Shown piece after piece: positions 44,400-57,347 of a stretch of DNA of 64,000 nt. How positions within the stretch are numbered: position 1 is the first letter of the stretch; each line of letters begins with the position of its first letter. Source of the stretch: Suillus spraguei (Eukaryota > Basidiomycota > Agaricomycetes > Boletales > Suillaceae). The notes under the pieces were generated by a model that saw nothing but the letters and a program-made list of their open reading frames with translations, did not search any database and was not told the DNA's origin. A program made the translations under genes and the position numbers. The stretch lies in NCBI GenBank assembly GCA_016800925.1, contig JABCPU010000017.1:310001-374000 (forward strand), written 5' to 3'.

Positions 44400-46955
44400 G
44401 GAGTAGGGAGTCAGATTGCCATCTTCAGGCCGAGTGTCTTGCGTATTAATATTGAATATTGACATGTGCATAGCGCTGGAATGATTCAGGGTTGCTTTCT
44501 CGGCGAGAAGTCTAACCTCCGGATGAATAAAATAGCTCAGTAGCACGCGTGAATCGACAAATGCAATGTCCGGAGATCACATCGGAGAGTATAGAAGGGT
44601 TTTGGGTTGTAAATATTTAGAAGTTGTGCTATAGTGTTCAACCGTGATCATGTATCTGCTAGATAAGGATAAGCGATAATAACTGACCATTGGAATATGA
44701 TACTTTAATCCCCATAATCCCAGCTAGATGCCTTCTTACCAAGGATGGTTGTGCAGTGAAGTAAACGGTAGAAATGTTATCCGCGACCGAGATATCAACA
44801 GATTGGCATCCGTCTCTGAAGGAACTTTCATGCGCGGAACTGACTCTGAAACAATCAACCATTAATTTGTGTAGCGCCACACGTGCAGCAAACTAGCATT
44901 TATTCATTCCCTATAAAGTGCACTAGGGCTTGACTCCCTCAGTCGAGTTGGACAGCTCCTGCAAGTGTGATTTGAAACAGGTGACAAATGAATTTTTTTG
45001 CGATTGGGGCCAGTCATATAGAAGCAACGTGTGAGAGGCGATGGACCTGAGCTCCGGTATGACGGATTTTGGTGAATCGCCCACCAGACTAGTGCACTCG
45101 ACGTCGAACGGGCATCTTTTCACCGGTGGAATGTAAGTTGCCGATGACGGGGACCGAATGCAACCTCCTCCGATATTAATCGGACTCAGAAGGATAGACA
45201 GACCCATCCACCGCCAACATTGTCTTGTCGCTGATCTGTCTCACTGAACGGTTGGATTTCAGCGTAGTTAGCGCACGCGCAGCCTGCAGGATGGGCTCAG
45301 GTGGGCTCAGCTCGACACACGCGAATTCTTCCAAGTACAGAGCCACGGTGTAATACTCGAGAGCACTGTTGTGAGTCACTGACCAATGAATGTGAAGAAA
45401 CGTTGAGACATGACGCTGTAGGATGGGCGCAGCAGAGAGAGCGATCGTGAAGTGAAAGTCGAAAGCGGCAAACTCCGACTACTACGGCAATCACAAAGCC
45501 TCGGCGCTCAACGCTCAGAATGTCGGGTAAAACCGCGACCATTTGGTCACATTTCAATTTCAGAATTTGCAGATCCGCTCACCGTGCACCCTAGACATGC
45601 ATGTTGATCTTTTAGTGGCGCGGCGGGCGAACGATCAGCATGCTAGTCTAGTCATGAATTTCCCCAGCCGCTTCTAAACAACGATTGATTCATCGTGTTT
45701 ATCCCTCCTGCCCCAGCGCCTTTCTGAACAGACCAAGCTTTGGATACCCGTCTATTCATAGTAACCAAGGTGTATGATTTCCTCATGGCATGAGTCGGCG
45801 TTGGTATATACCTGCAGCAGCGATTCTTTCAATCCTTCGGTTCCTGCTGGAGGAGTTTAGCATCCTGATTCACGACATCATGCTGCTGCTGCCTCCCCAT
45901 CATCACAACATGCCACTGCCAAAGCTCCAGCACGTCGCAGTGACACCTGCTACTGGGCTCAGTTGTCCGTACTCTAACCGGCCTCCTACACCGCAATCGC
46001 GCTGCCCTCACACATCATCAAGGGTGTGCTAGTGGCCAGGCTCAGCCCACACCTTTTTCTGCCCTTCCTTCGCACCTTCTGCTCGCCCTTCTTCATTTCC
46101 TGTTACTCTAGTTGTCGCTATTCTACACCCGCTGCCATCATCATATACTTGCCACCACCCTCTGCGCTCTATTCACACAAGTTGGTAGGCTGTAGATCTC
46201 GCGCTTCATATACCTTCTCGAGGCTTTCAATTAATAAGTTTTTTTTTGTTCTTCTACTAGTCTCAGGCTGCACAATTGGACGTACAATATCCTTGAGCAC
46301 GGCACGTTTGAACCCCAAGCACTTCGTCAGATCTCGTAGGATATATATTCTAGTCGCTGTTGCTTTAGCATTATTTTTCGAGCCTAAATGTTTTGCAGCT
46401 ATCTCGGCTTCAGCTGCATAAATATATCATTTCTCAATATGGTAGCACTGTGCCCGCTCGGCGAGATTTCAAGCTCTTGAGACATTTTTTGCAAGTGACA
46501 AGTTACCGCTTATTCAAAACGGTCAAAAACGCAACTCTTCTTCTCCAGAGTCTCTATGTATTGATAGTACTACCAAGCAGGTTCTCAGGTTGCACTCACA
46601 ATGACCGACCGAAAGTATTTGAACAGTTACAAGTCTTGGGTTGCTAGGAGAGATTCAAGGCAAAAAGCCAATGTAGCTCTGGAACATGTAAACCCGAAAA
46701 TTACCTGTACTAAAGCGAATACGGGTCGCCGCCACCGTAACTAGCAGTTAATGCATCTATTGTCTTGTTGGGAGGGATTCGCTGCAGTCACAATTGACAA
46801 ACCTGATACAGCCAGTTACAGTGTTTGAGCCGTGGCTTGCAACCACGTCACACGTGTACCTGCAAAGACTAGAATCACTCATCAAAGTTTGACAGTACTA
46901 ACAAACAGGTATATGTAAGGACATCTCGCTCTCAATACGATATCTGTCAACGTGA
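44400..46955. other. Intergenic region between PIN-like and amino-acid permease genes
   Basis: ORFs at 45,790-46,032, 46,026-46,421 and 46,393-46,647 have biased composition and no domain. I do not support them as genes. Confidence 0.45.
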
Positions 46956-46959
46956 ATAA

Positions 46960-49231
46960 TCACATCTTGTCGGAGGTATGAGTAAACCGACCAGTGACCA
47001 CCATCGCCGAAAGAAAACTCACAAGCTTCATCCAAATTGCTTCCACGATATTCCTCGGCGGCACGTCTGCATGCCTGTGACAAGCATCTCAGCCTGGCTC
47101 ATATATTATAAACAAATAAAAAAAATCCTACGTTATTGCCTCGATTTCCGCGACGCCAGAGTGGAAATCCATCTCGCTTGGCTTAACAAGAGGGGCACGC
47201 TTCAAGACTTTGGCGACACCATATAGAACAGGGAAAAGCATCACGGGTAAATAATTGGTCATGAACGTTGCCGTTGACCAGTTATCTCTGAGGAAGACCT
47301 CCCATGCACTGAACTGGAGGGTTCATAAGCCCAATAATCGCTTCGGATTTGCGGAAGTTAAACTCACCAACAGCGTCACAAGCGATGCGCTGACAGCCCA
47401 CCAGGCGGCGAAGGGCTGGAGCCGAGAGGAGTATGGGAGCTCAAGTATCTTGTGCCCCTGTGCAAGGAAACCTTTGCGGAAGCGCAGATAGATAACACCG
47501 ATGCCGAACCAGGTTGTGAGGCCCGCAGTGGCACACATGCTAGAGAACCATGTGAAGACCATTCCGGAGCTCGTGTTGACCGCCATGTAGGAGAGGAGGG
47601 AGAAAGAGGCACACGTGGCTACTGCAACATAGGGAAGCCCGGACCGTGAGGTGCGGAGGAATACTTTGGGGGCATTGCCGGAGGCAGCGAGGCCATCTGC
47701 AAGCAGATTGAATTAGATGCAGTCAAAAAAAAAAAGGGTCCAGAAGCTCACACAAGCCTCTGGAAGCAATGTAAAGGTCACTGGAAGCCGCGGACCAGGC
47801 CGATGTTAGTAAAGCGGCGTTGATCACCTACAGGGGCATGAGAAATGCCTCATTATTGTATAACACAACACTCACCGAGGGTAATCCTTTGATACCAGCT
47901 TGGTTAATTGCAATTACAAACGGAGATGCAGAAGCATTGTCGGAATTTATGTTCAGCAAGGGATCGTTCGAAGGTACCAGCAGGCCGATAACGAAGACGC
48001 CGCCAATATAAAATAGCAGGAGTCGGATATAAACGCGACGGATGGCTTTTGGGAGATTCCTGCGCGGGTTCTTGGATTCTGCAGCCGCCATCTAACGTGG
48101 TTCAACCTCAAAAGGTCCAAGGAAGAACGTTACAACTCACAGCCACGACTTCTGACCCAGTATATGCGAATGCAGCTTGTGTTACGGCGCGAGACCAGCC
48201 TAGAAAACCGCCTGTCGCGCCACTGATGCCATAAAATTGGACAAACGGGCCAGGGTCCTTCCAGTAGCGAAATCCGATACGATCATGGTTCGGGCCACCG
48301 CCAAGGTCGAGGACTATCCCTAAGATGATGAGACCAACAATCGTGACAACCTTGATGGAGCTGGTTTGCCTGTGGCGTCAGGCAAAGAAAAAAATTTCGA
48401 AGGGGAAAAGCCCTACGCGAAGATGAATTCAGTTTCACCGTACACACCTGCAGGAAAAAAAATGAGCCAGAAGAGAAAGCAAATCGTGTGAGCATTCACC
48501 AACGCCGCTCATGTTAATTCCAACGGCAACAACAAGACACATTGTTATCCATACCGCGTTGTTCACACTAGGATGCCAGAAATTGATGATAGTAGCAGCC
48601 GCAGACAACTCGGCTTGGATATAATTAACAACATTCATTGCGAGATTGTTCCTGAGGCTGTACCTGGTAATGTCACCTGATGAGAAAGCAAATGTTTAGA
48701 AACTTGAAACATCAAGTAGAGATCACATTACCGTCCAATTGTACCATAAATTCCATCCCAATGCAAATGAGAATGCCGGGTCAACGAAGCGCTCGGCGAG
48801 TTTGATATGACCGCCGGCGACTGGGAGGTAGCAGATCATCTCTCCAATTGTGATCTAGTGACATAGCAATGAAGAATAAAGTCGGAGAATATACATTTTA
48901 CTGACCATTACACAGTAACATATAGACCCAATAAATATGTAGCCTAATAAAAGGCCTAGAGGACCGCCATTCATAAGTGCTGATCCACTCCCAAGGAACA
49001 GTCCTGTGCCAATAACGCCGCCAATGCTGAAAAAAATAGCGCAACTCGGTCTTTACAATCAGAAAGGTTAATAGATAAGTACCTTATCATTGCAACATGA
49101 CGATTTTTGAGCTCTCGGTGAAGTCTGTAGTCTGGTGGTGGTGTATGGCTGCCATTGTCACTTTCCCGCTCCGCTGAACTAATATCAATCTCAAAGGTTT
49201 TCTCCTTGTCCGGAGAAGAGGAACCATTCAT
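46960..49231 (-). CDS. Amino-acid permease (APC superfamily, YAT/Dip5-like)
   Basis: Plasma-membrane amino-acid/H+ symporter family. Twelve exons give 1,689 nt (562 aa): 49,231-49,083, 49,026-48,906, 48,854-48,732, 48,676-48,664, 48,613-48,500, 48,447-48,417, 48,360-48,141, 48,091-47,876, 47,827-47,752, 47,696-47,368, 47,313-47,132 and 47,074-46,960. Motifs in order are the RELKNRHVAMI-SIGGVIGTGLFLGSG substrate loop, GEMICYLPVAGGHIKLAERF, DPAFSFALGWNLWYNWTVTL, AELSAAATIINFWHP, GETEFIFA-SIKVVTIVGLII, GGGPNHDRIGFRYW, AAFAYTGSEVVAMAAAESKN, FYIGGVFVIGLLVPSNDPLL, ALLTSAWSAASSDLYIASRG, GNAPKVFLRTSRSGLPYVAV and the C-terminal PPRNIVEAIWMKL. Exon 4 is only 13 nt. Which amino acids are carried cannot be read from the sequence. 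Confidence 0.94.
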
Positions 49232-49807
49232 TACTATGGCGTGAATAGATGAGTGGAAGGATGCTGGGAAGGGACCTGCTTTAAAATTGTGCTTTATATA
49301 GACCCCTTGTGCAGTGGTGCCTCAGGCCGAGTCAGGCGGGAGATGTTGAGTGTTAAACAGCGATAGCAATGGCAGATTTAAAGATTGCAAAAATGGTCAT
49401 GGGAATAGCTCAAGCATGCTGCATGATCATGCGGCTGCTTTGGACAGCGCCAAGGATTGACGGTGCCGAAGAAGGTATCCATACGATTCGCAGCTGTAGT
49501 AAGACGAGTGCGACACGAGTGCGTTACGTGCGTACTAATAGAAATTTAGTTAGCATGGTCGGTGCTGTAATTGTAATACGTACGAGGGGCCAAAACAAGC
49601 GCTGGAACCGTCATGCATGGGGACACGTGACGTGGTGCTTCTGGGGAGCAAGCTGCACTTGCAGCAGTACTTGGCTGTCTTGATTCTTGAGTGCATTTAA
49701 CACGCTTTTCTCCTTTTCAACTGCTTTTCCCTTTATTTTACGCAAGGATTTTACGTACTAAACTATCCTGGACTTTGAATTTAGAGGCGCGGAATTGCGG
49801 TGAACAT

Positions 49808-52800
49808 ATGATGAGCTCTTCCCTTTCCATTCGTAGTCACAGGTCCGGTGAGTTCGTCAGTTTCCTAGCCTTAGTTCCAGTCATTTATAAACAGCAGATG
49901 CCACAGAACCCCTTCACCAAGTTAAGCTGCTGTCGGCGCTTCGGAGTGGTAAGAAACTACCTCTCTCTTATCCCACCTCATAGCAAGCCCTCTTCCTTAG
50001 GTGATCCTGCTCTCATACATCCATTTCTCGCTGAAATTGGCAAGGAAAGACGAAAGTCTGTCGATGGAGACATTAATACAGGAGCTGCTGCCCTCCACCT
50101 GGCTATTCGCTGCGCTTCAGGTAGGTCCGATTTTGCTTGCTACTCCTACCTTTCCTCACCTGCAACCGAAGTCGATACTGTACAGTTACTCCTATCTCAT
50201 AGAGCCATATCACCAAATGGTGTGCACCCACCGGGCTCTGGAACTACCCCTCTGCATCTTGCAGCATCCCTCGGTCGTGCAGACATAGTAAGCGTGTTGC
50301 TCGACCAGGCTGGCATTGACGATACCCTCCGTGATAACAACGGAAAAACATGCAAAGATGTGGCAAAGTTAAAAGAAGTCATCCAAATCTTGCAAGGTGC
50401 GTACTCCCTCTCTGTTTCTGTGCCCTCTTTATCAACACCACCCCTAGATTCGCGTTCCTTTTTGAACGCCTCATACAGGTCCCTTCTACGTTCGTATATT
50501 TTATCCTCCATGGATGCATCCCCGAATGCTGCATTGGTGGCTTTACTGGAGTCACCACGGGCACGTGGAGTTGATTTGTCGTACTTGGACGATGCATCTG
50601 GAACTTCTTTGCTGCATGAGGCAGCCAGGCGCAAAAACCTGCGCCTCATTGAACTAGCCGTGCGAGCAGGGGCGAACGTTTTCGTGCGAGATCGCAGGGG
50701 AAAAATGGCATACGAGGGTGCAGGAAAAGATGATCACGTACGGGTATTCTTGCGACAATGTACGTTCTCCTTGCGCACTCCTTTATCCACTGCGCTCAAA
50801 ACAACGATAGTCGCAAACCACGATACCTCTCTAATTGATATTCCGTCTTCGGAACCTCCCGTCATGAAGGGTTATCTCAATAAATACACTAATGTTGCTA
50901 AGGGCTATAATACTAGATGGTTTGTTCTAAAAGATGGTCTATTCTCATGTCCGTCATCTCGCCCTTATCTGTTTAATCATGGCGCTCAACCTCCTGCAGA
51001 TTACCGGCATCAAGAAGACGAAGACATAGCTAGCCGCGGTGCCATTGCCATGAAAACTGCGATCCTGAAAATCTCGCCTGGCGGCGACAAGACACGGTTT
51101 GAAATCCACTCGACCCCATCTCGAGGACATGCCACTGGGCAAAAATGGTATCTACGTGCTAACCATCACGTTGAGGCTGCCGGGTGGACGCAGGTGCTTG
51201 GAAAGAGCATACAATGGGCACGGCGCGATGAGCAAGTGCTGCGAAAGAGCGGTGAGAGCGAGCTGAACGCTTTGAAGCCCAAGAATATGCGGACTAGCTT
51301 CCAGTCGGTGATGTCGGTGCGGCGAATGAATATGGGTACCCGCAGTGGGGGGTCGCAAAGCTCCTTTATGGATATCGCAGATGAGAGCATGGAGGATGGA
51401 CCACTTCCTGATACAAGCAAGGCAGCTGGAAGCCGTTCTACGTCGGACAATGGAGAGCACAATGATAATTCCTCAGCCTCGGTTCTCACACAGTCGCCTC
51501 CTCACAATGCGACTTTCGACCTTCAAGGGAACTCGACCGCAGCACAGATGGAACTCACTGCCCAGCTCCTGTCTAACCTTGCACTGCCGCTAGATGCAGC
51601 GCCCAGGACGCAAGAACTCCGCACGGCGCTCAAGGAATCGTTCGTGATCGTACAAACAATGATAGACGAGTACATTCAGATGGCCAAGGACCGTGAGGAG
51701 TGGTGGAAATCTCAACTACATCGTGAGCGTGAGAGACAGACTGTGTGGGAAGAGAGCTTACAAACTGTCGTGCGGGAAGGCGAAGTCCTGGAACGAGAGT
51801 TACGCATGCGGTCCCGGAAACGAGGTAGCAGATTCTTCGATATCGATACAAACGATGGAGGTGGCGGTACGTTCCGGCAGCGCCCTGCGACCATGGCGTT
51901 TATATCGCCTGTACCTGAAGAATCCTATTTCTCGCCCTTGGTGTGCCCTGGACCAATCACTACCGTCTCTCCACCTGAGGAAGTCAACGGCCTGTCCACA
52001 TCGACTATACCATCGTCACCTGCAAGTGCGGAAGTCACGCCGACTGCACAGCGTATGCCGCGGCACGATCAAGAGGATGAAGACGCCATCGACACGGACG
52101 AGGAAGATGAATTCTTCGATGCCATTGAGGCTAATACGCTCCCCAATCTCGTTGTCAGCCAGCTACTATCGAGCCCAATGCGTGCGGTACCAGCGTTATC
52201 CTTCATGAACAGCGAACATTTCGTAGGTTATCAAAATTTGAGGACGCGGTTACCTATCGGGTCGGATAACAGGCCAAGCACGAGTCTGTGGTCTGTGCTG
52301 AAGCATAGTATTGGAAAGGATTTGACGAGGATTAGTTTCCCCGTCATGTTTAATGAGCCGACAAGTATGTTGCAACGGATGGTGAGTTTTCTTTGACTAA
52401 TGGATATGTGCACCGTCTTATTTTGAATGAAGGCGGAGGATATGGAGTTCTCGGAGTGTCGTAAGTGTCTTATTTATGTTATCATCGACGTAGTAACGCG
52501 TCAGTTGACAGTCGATGTCGCTGCTCGCGAGCGAGATCCGCACCGACGATTAGCATTTGTGGCCGCATTCGCAATGTCAAATTATTCATCAACCATCGGC
52601 CGTATAGCTAAACCATTTAATCCTATGCTCGTAGGTACCTTTCATGTCTTTCTTGTAGGCAAATTCTCAACCCATTCAGAGCGAAACATTCGAATACGTC
52701 AGACTCGACAAGGAGTATCGCTACATATCTGAGCAAGTCAGTCATCATCCCCCCATCTCCGCTTGTTGGGCAGAATCACCATGTTGGCATTATTATGGCG

Positions 52801-53803
52801 AGGTTTGATAGGTTGCTGTATCGTATGATTTTTCTGCTGATACCTATCCACACCAGGTCGACGCACAGAATAGATTCATGGGGAAATCATTCGAGATTCG
52901 TCCTACTGGCGTTGCGCATGCTGAACTTCTTCTTCCTGAAGAATGGGCGCCCGACTATCCTAAGTGTACTGCTGCTGGCATCCAGGGCAAGGTTGTCGAG
53001 CACTTCTCGTGGAAGAAAGTTACTACCAACGTCTCCGGGTTCATCTTAGGCTCTCCCACTATCGATCACTATGGTGACATGATCGTGAGTGAAGTCTCTC
53101 CTCATCTTCAGGCTTCGAAACTGAGACCACGTTGCTACAGGTCACCAATCATCGCACTGGCGACCAGTGTGTGCTGACATTCAAGCCGAGAGGATGGCGG
53201 GGTAAAGACGCATACGAAATCTCTGGTGTCGTGCGAGACGCAGATGGAGAAGTAACTCACGAGGTAGCCGGACGATGGAACAGCCAGCTCATATGTCGTG
53301 CCGTCGGCACAGGCAGCGGATTTCTACACCCTGACGCTACTGTAAGTGGGCCCTCTTCGCCAAACTACACCGCAGAATACATCCTCCTCTGGCGCAACTC
53401 TGAAAAGTCTATCGCACCTTTCAACCTTACGCCGTTCGCCATCACACTAAATGATTGTCCCGACGAATCGCTGAGGTCATACTTGTGCCCAACAGACTGC
53501 CGGCTACGACCTGATCAACGGGCGTTTGAGATGGGGAAGTATGAGTTTGCGAATGGGTTGAAGATGCAGCAAGAGGAGCGGCAGCGGGCGACGCGGCGTG
53601 CGAGGGAAGAGGGGCGCGCGCCGCCCCATCGACCCAGGTGGTTTAGGGCGGAAACGGATGAGGATACTGGGGAGAGGGTGTGGGCGCCGTCGAAGGCTGG
53701 GGATAGGTTGGAGTACTGGGTGGAGAGAGAGAGGATATGGGAGATGGGAGGCGGACAGCCTTGGAAGAATGTGGAACCTATTTTTATAGAGGAGGCTATT
53801 TAG
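49808..53803 (+). CDS. Oxysterol-binding protein with ankyrin repeats and PH domain (Osh1/Osh2-like)
   Basis: Twelve exons (49,808-49,847; 49,895-49,948; 50,001-50,120; 50,172-50,396; 50,448-50,759; 50,811-50,948; 51,000-52,381; 52,433-52,460; 52,512-52,630; 52,680-52,802; 52,857-53,084; 53,141-53,803) give 3,432 nt, 1,143 aa, in phase. Ankyrin repeats ([56 protein letters not shown]) precede a PH domain ([20 protein letters not shown] to the [14 protein letters not shown] helix). A coiled-coil and acidic linker follows ([19 protein letters not shown], an FFAT-like core that could bind VAP at the ER). The sterol-transfer domain has the fingerprint [16 protein letters not shown]. The protein probably moves sterol or phosphoinositide at ER contacts with Golgi or vacuole. 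Two adjacent ATGs (49,808 and 49,811) are possible starts. Confidence 0.96.
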
Positions 53804-54284
53804 TTAATGCGAATGATTCAGGGATAGAGCAGGATTTCTATTTAACTGTAGGGCTTTCGTAAACCTGGCAGTGAAAAATAATGCGTATTAGTTATGGCCC
53901 CTATGATAGTTATGTAGTAGCCTTTTAGATTCATATGCGATTCCTTTATGTTTCGTATATCAGTGCTTTAACCTCGAGCGGTCTGCGATGCGAGTTGTGG
54001 TACACCGAGCCTTACTAGTACTCTTTACGTCGTTTTTGATGCTCATTCTTGATTGTAGATATATATATGGGACACATTCGAGTTAATACTCGGTCCGAGT
54101 AAGGGGCGCATCACGCTGTATTGTATGTATTCTTATACACATCTCAACCTATCGAGGCTGATCCCGTCATAACCGTTCAGTTTTCCAAGTCACTGGGCTT
54201 CATCGATCCATCTTTGCTCCTCGATCCATAATTCTCCCTTCGAAGTCGTACCCCTTCCCATTGATCTATTGCATCTCCAAAATC

Positions 54285-55187
54285 ATGTTCTCCGAGATTG
54301 ATATGGTTCCGAATCCGGGTCAAGTCCGATTCAATTATCATCCACTCTTCGGCTCTCCAGATGCAGATGTGATATTCCGTTCCAGTGAAGGAACATATTA
54401 TAGGCTGCATTCAATCGTGTTGCGGACTACTTCAGGGTTCTTTCGCCCTATGCTCTCCTTGAGCGATCATGTCGATGGCAGTGGCTCAAGCCCTCAGGCT
54501 GATCCGTCATCCGAGACCAGTCCGATCGGATTGCAAGAGAAGGATGGTGTTCTCACCAGAATTTTCACTATGATAAGTGGAATAGAAATTCCTCAATGGG
54601 ATTCCTTGGATGAGATTGAGGAGGTGCTTCATGCTGCCGAGAAATATGACATGCCGGGACCCATATCCATCTTACGCTCTGCCATTACATCGCATCGTTT
54701 CATGGCCAATCCCTTACACGTATATGCCATCGCTGCGCGGTATCAATGGGAAGAAGTACTCCAACACGCAGCAGAAGCGTGCCTCGCAATTCCTATTCAC
54801 AAGCGGAATTATCTTCCAGTTCTCAAACGCGTACCCACCGATGATCTTCTCCGACTCATAGACCTACGGCGAGAGCGGAGAGACGCATTTCTAAATGCTA
54901 TGAGCAACAAAGTGCAGTTTACTAGTGGATCCAGCAGGGAAAAATGTACATGTGGTAAGATCACAGACCATCATCCATGGTATCTGTTCAAGCTTTCCGT
55001 GTATATGGAGATGGACGAGAAACCTATTGTGCGGAATATGGATGATATGGATTGGGAAGCTGCAAAGAAGTTATGGAGCCACAAATGCATGGTTTGTGGC
55101 AGGTTAATGTACGATCGAACTGCGACTATGGAGCGCATCCGTCCATGCATTGACAGGTTACCCTTGCAGTTGAGACCGAGAATTTAA
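54285..55187 (+). CDS. BTB/POZ domain protein, paralogue 1
   Basis: An intronless gene of 300 codons from MFSEIDMV (an earlier in-frame ATG lies at 54,261). The BTB fold is clear from FNYHPLFGSPDADVIFRSSE, YYRLHSIVLRTTSGFFRPML, the long variable loop and EVLHAAEKYDMPGPISILRS. A helical region follows (PLHVYAIAARYQWEEVLQHA, DDLLRLIDLRRERRDAFLNA). The tail has CTCGK...H and HKCMVCGRL, a CxC plus CxxC arrangement that may bind zinc. Many such genes form lineage-specific expansions in mushrooms. The partner is unknown; BTB proteins often serve as Cullin-3 adaptors or dimerising factors (inference). The paralogue lies at 57,348-58,205. Confidence 0.9.
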   Translation: MFSEIDMVPNPGQVRFNYHPLFGSPDADVIFRSSEGTYYRLHSIVLRTTSGFFRPMLSLSDHVDGSGSSPQADPSSETSPIGLQEKDGVLTRIFTMISGIEIPQWDSLDEIEEVLHAAEKYDMPGPISILRSAITSHRFMANPLHVYAIAARYQWEEVLQHAAEACLAIPIHKRNYLPVLKRVPTDDLLRLIDLRRERRDAFLNAMSNKVQFTSGSSREKCTCGKITDHHPWYLFKLSVYMEMDEKPIVRNMDDMDWEAAKKLWSHKCMVCGRLMYDRTATMERIRPCIDRLPLQLRPRI

Positions 55188-55189
55188 TA

Positions 55190-57340
55190 GTGTATGTAGT
55201 TGGAAATTACATCGTACCGACTTAGTGTCCAGAGAGAGAAGAGAAGGGAATAGCCGAAGAATCCGAGAAGCAATGCACGAGCGGGAGAAGCTGAGGAACG
55301 TGGTTCGAGCGCAAGCCATAATAGGCCAGTGGTGTGCGGCGCGCTGACGTTGGCCGAGCATCTGCAATATATGTCAACGAGTTATGTCTAAATTTTTCGT
55401 TTCCTTTTCACTTACTATAAAGTCCAGCGCCGTAGCGTAGAAACATCTCAGTTCTTCGAGAGAGACTGAGATGTAAGTCTGTAGATTCTTGTACTGTCAG
55501 CGTTAACTGACGAAACTAATAGCGTACCTTGTTCTTCTAGGTATTACGCATGTTGATAGAGTTCTTCGAGAGAGACTGAGATCGTACCTTGTTCTTCTAG
55601 ACCCATTTCTCCCGCCCTCGTTAGCCTCTTATCTCAAGACTTAGCGTTTCAGATGAGTGTTGGATATCAGGCCCAGTGAAAACCTACTGTTCTGAGAATG
55701 GCTGAGGTTGCGTGAAATTGTCTACATTAAGCGACAGAATCTCAACAGAAAAATGAGACTAATAGCACAGGTGCAAATGTGTGCGATCGTGCACCATTAT
55801 CGCAGATTGTGTGCATGCACATTACCCCTAGATTGTACCAGATCACAATATCTGCTGCATCATCCCAAATGGCGTCAGATCTGCTGATATTGGGTTGCTA
55901 CGATAATGTAGTTTACAGGCATACGGCTACAATGAAATACGACTGCTGGATGCGCTGCTGTTGTCCATTCCAACCCACACTCGTTCGGGCCCATGCTAGC
56001 CCGCGCTCGTTCCCGTTGACACTGTAGCACTTGGCTGCCAGTAGATCAGAAATGGTGAAGTCACAAGAAGTCAGAGAGAGCACGCTACCTGACGCGGGCC
56101 ACCAGCGTGGTTTCCAATACTGTATTGGAGTTGCAATCGAAGACGATATGGGGAGACAGAGTGTTGGCGGCCGTCCATGGTCACGACGACGGTGTTATAT
56201 GTTGTGAGGGCCTGATGGTGTTGATCGATTACGGCGCTGGCTAGACGAGTCACACAGTGAACAAAACAGAGCAAGGAAGGGGCATACCTGTAGTATATGT
56301 AACGTATCTAGGGGAAGCTGCAGGACAATAAATGGAAATGTATGATAAACGAGGAAGTTGCGTACCCGAAAAATTTCGAGCGAGTGCGGTCTGAAATGAG
56401 TAAGGCTCGTGCAAGCGCCAGTTTTGCTCTGTTTGATCAAGATGAGGACAAAGCGGTTAAGTGGTATAAGGTGAACGTATTTCATAGATATAACCAATAA
56501 TTTACAAGGTGGAAATATTCATAAATAGGGTCGGTGCTTGCACGGGTGTGAGGCGCCATGGTGGGGGAGAGGAAGAAAGAAGTATTGGGGTATAGCGACA
56601 CGAGGCGCAATATGTGTGTGGTATCTTGCGAAGAAGTGTTCCTAATTGGTAGCGCCGTTAGATGACATGCAACAATGAAGATGACCTCACACGATCTCAG
56701 ACTATTGCTGCATGTAACATGCAACATGCAGCGGCGACGAGGAGAGATAATTCGATCTCAGACTAGTGCTATTATCAGTAATAACTTCGCCAGCACACAA
56801 TCTCAAAAGGCTTCTCGAGTTCACGCACAACCTCGCATAATCTCAACCATTCTGGGAAGAGTGGGTTTTCACTGAGTATATATCAGGAGTCGAGGTTTGA
56901 GCTCGGGATTGATGGCGCAATATTACCGGGCGTCGGCAGCATGGTTTTAGCGTTGGCTGGCATATATAAGTAGGTTACGAGTACGCTATGCGTGTCCGAG
57001 ACTTGTCAACAATGAGGCCCCCTAGGAATCTTTTGAGGTTGGGCGTTGGGCTTGCCCCTATAATAACAAGTTGGTGTCGTCGGGAATTGGCGGCGCTACA
57101 AATTCTGCTATAGTTTTTATTTGCATGCTGTAAGGATTCTCATTTCTTTACGCCTCTCACATCAACCCCAAGCAGTCTGTGACAGTTGTGGTACAAAGAG
57201 CTTTACTCTCTTTGCGTCCAATTTGACAACGAAAAGACCTTTAGTCTTTGACAGGCTCCAAAGCTTCATCCTTGGTTCTCGATCAATATTTTCTCCGTCG
57301 AACTCGTATTCTTCTTATTAATCTGCCCCATCTCCTCTGA
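55190..57340. other. Spacer of about 2 kb between BTB paralogues
   Basis: No supported gene. A short tandem duplication lies at 55,454-55,600: gttcttcgagagagactgag occurs at about 55,455 and 55,561, and cgtaccttgttcttctag at about 55,523 and 55,583. Confidence 0.5.
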
Positions 57341-57347
57341 GTCTGAC

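Noticed and set aside
46026..46421. 131-codon ORF with hydrophobic segments
   Set aside because: Low-complexity pyrimidine-rich DNA reads as Phe/Leu/Ser in any frame. No family similarity recognised.
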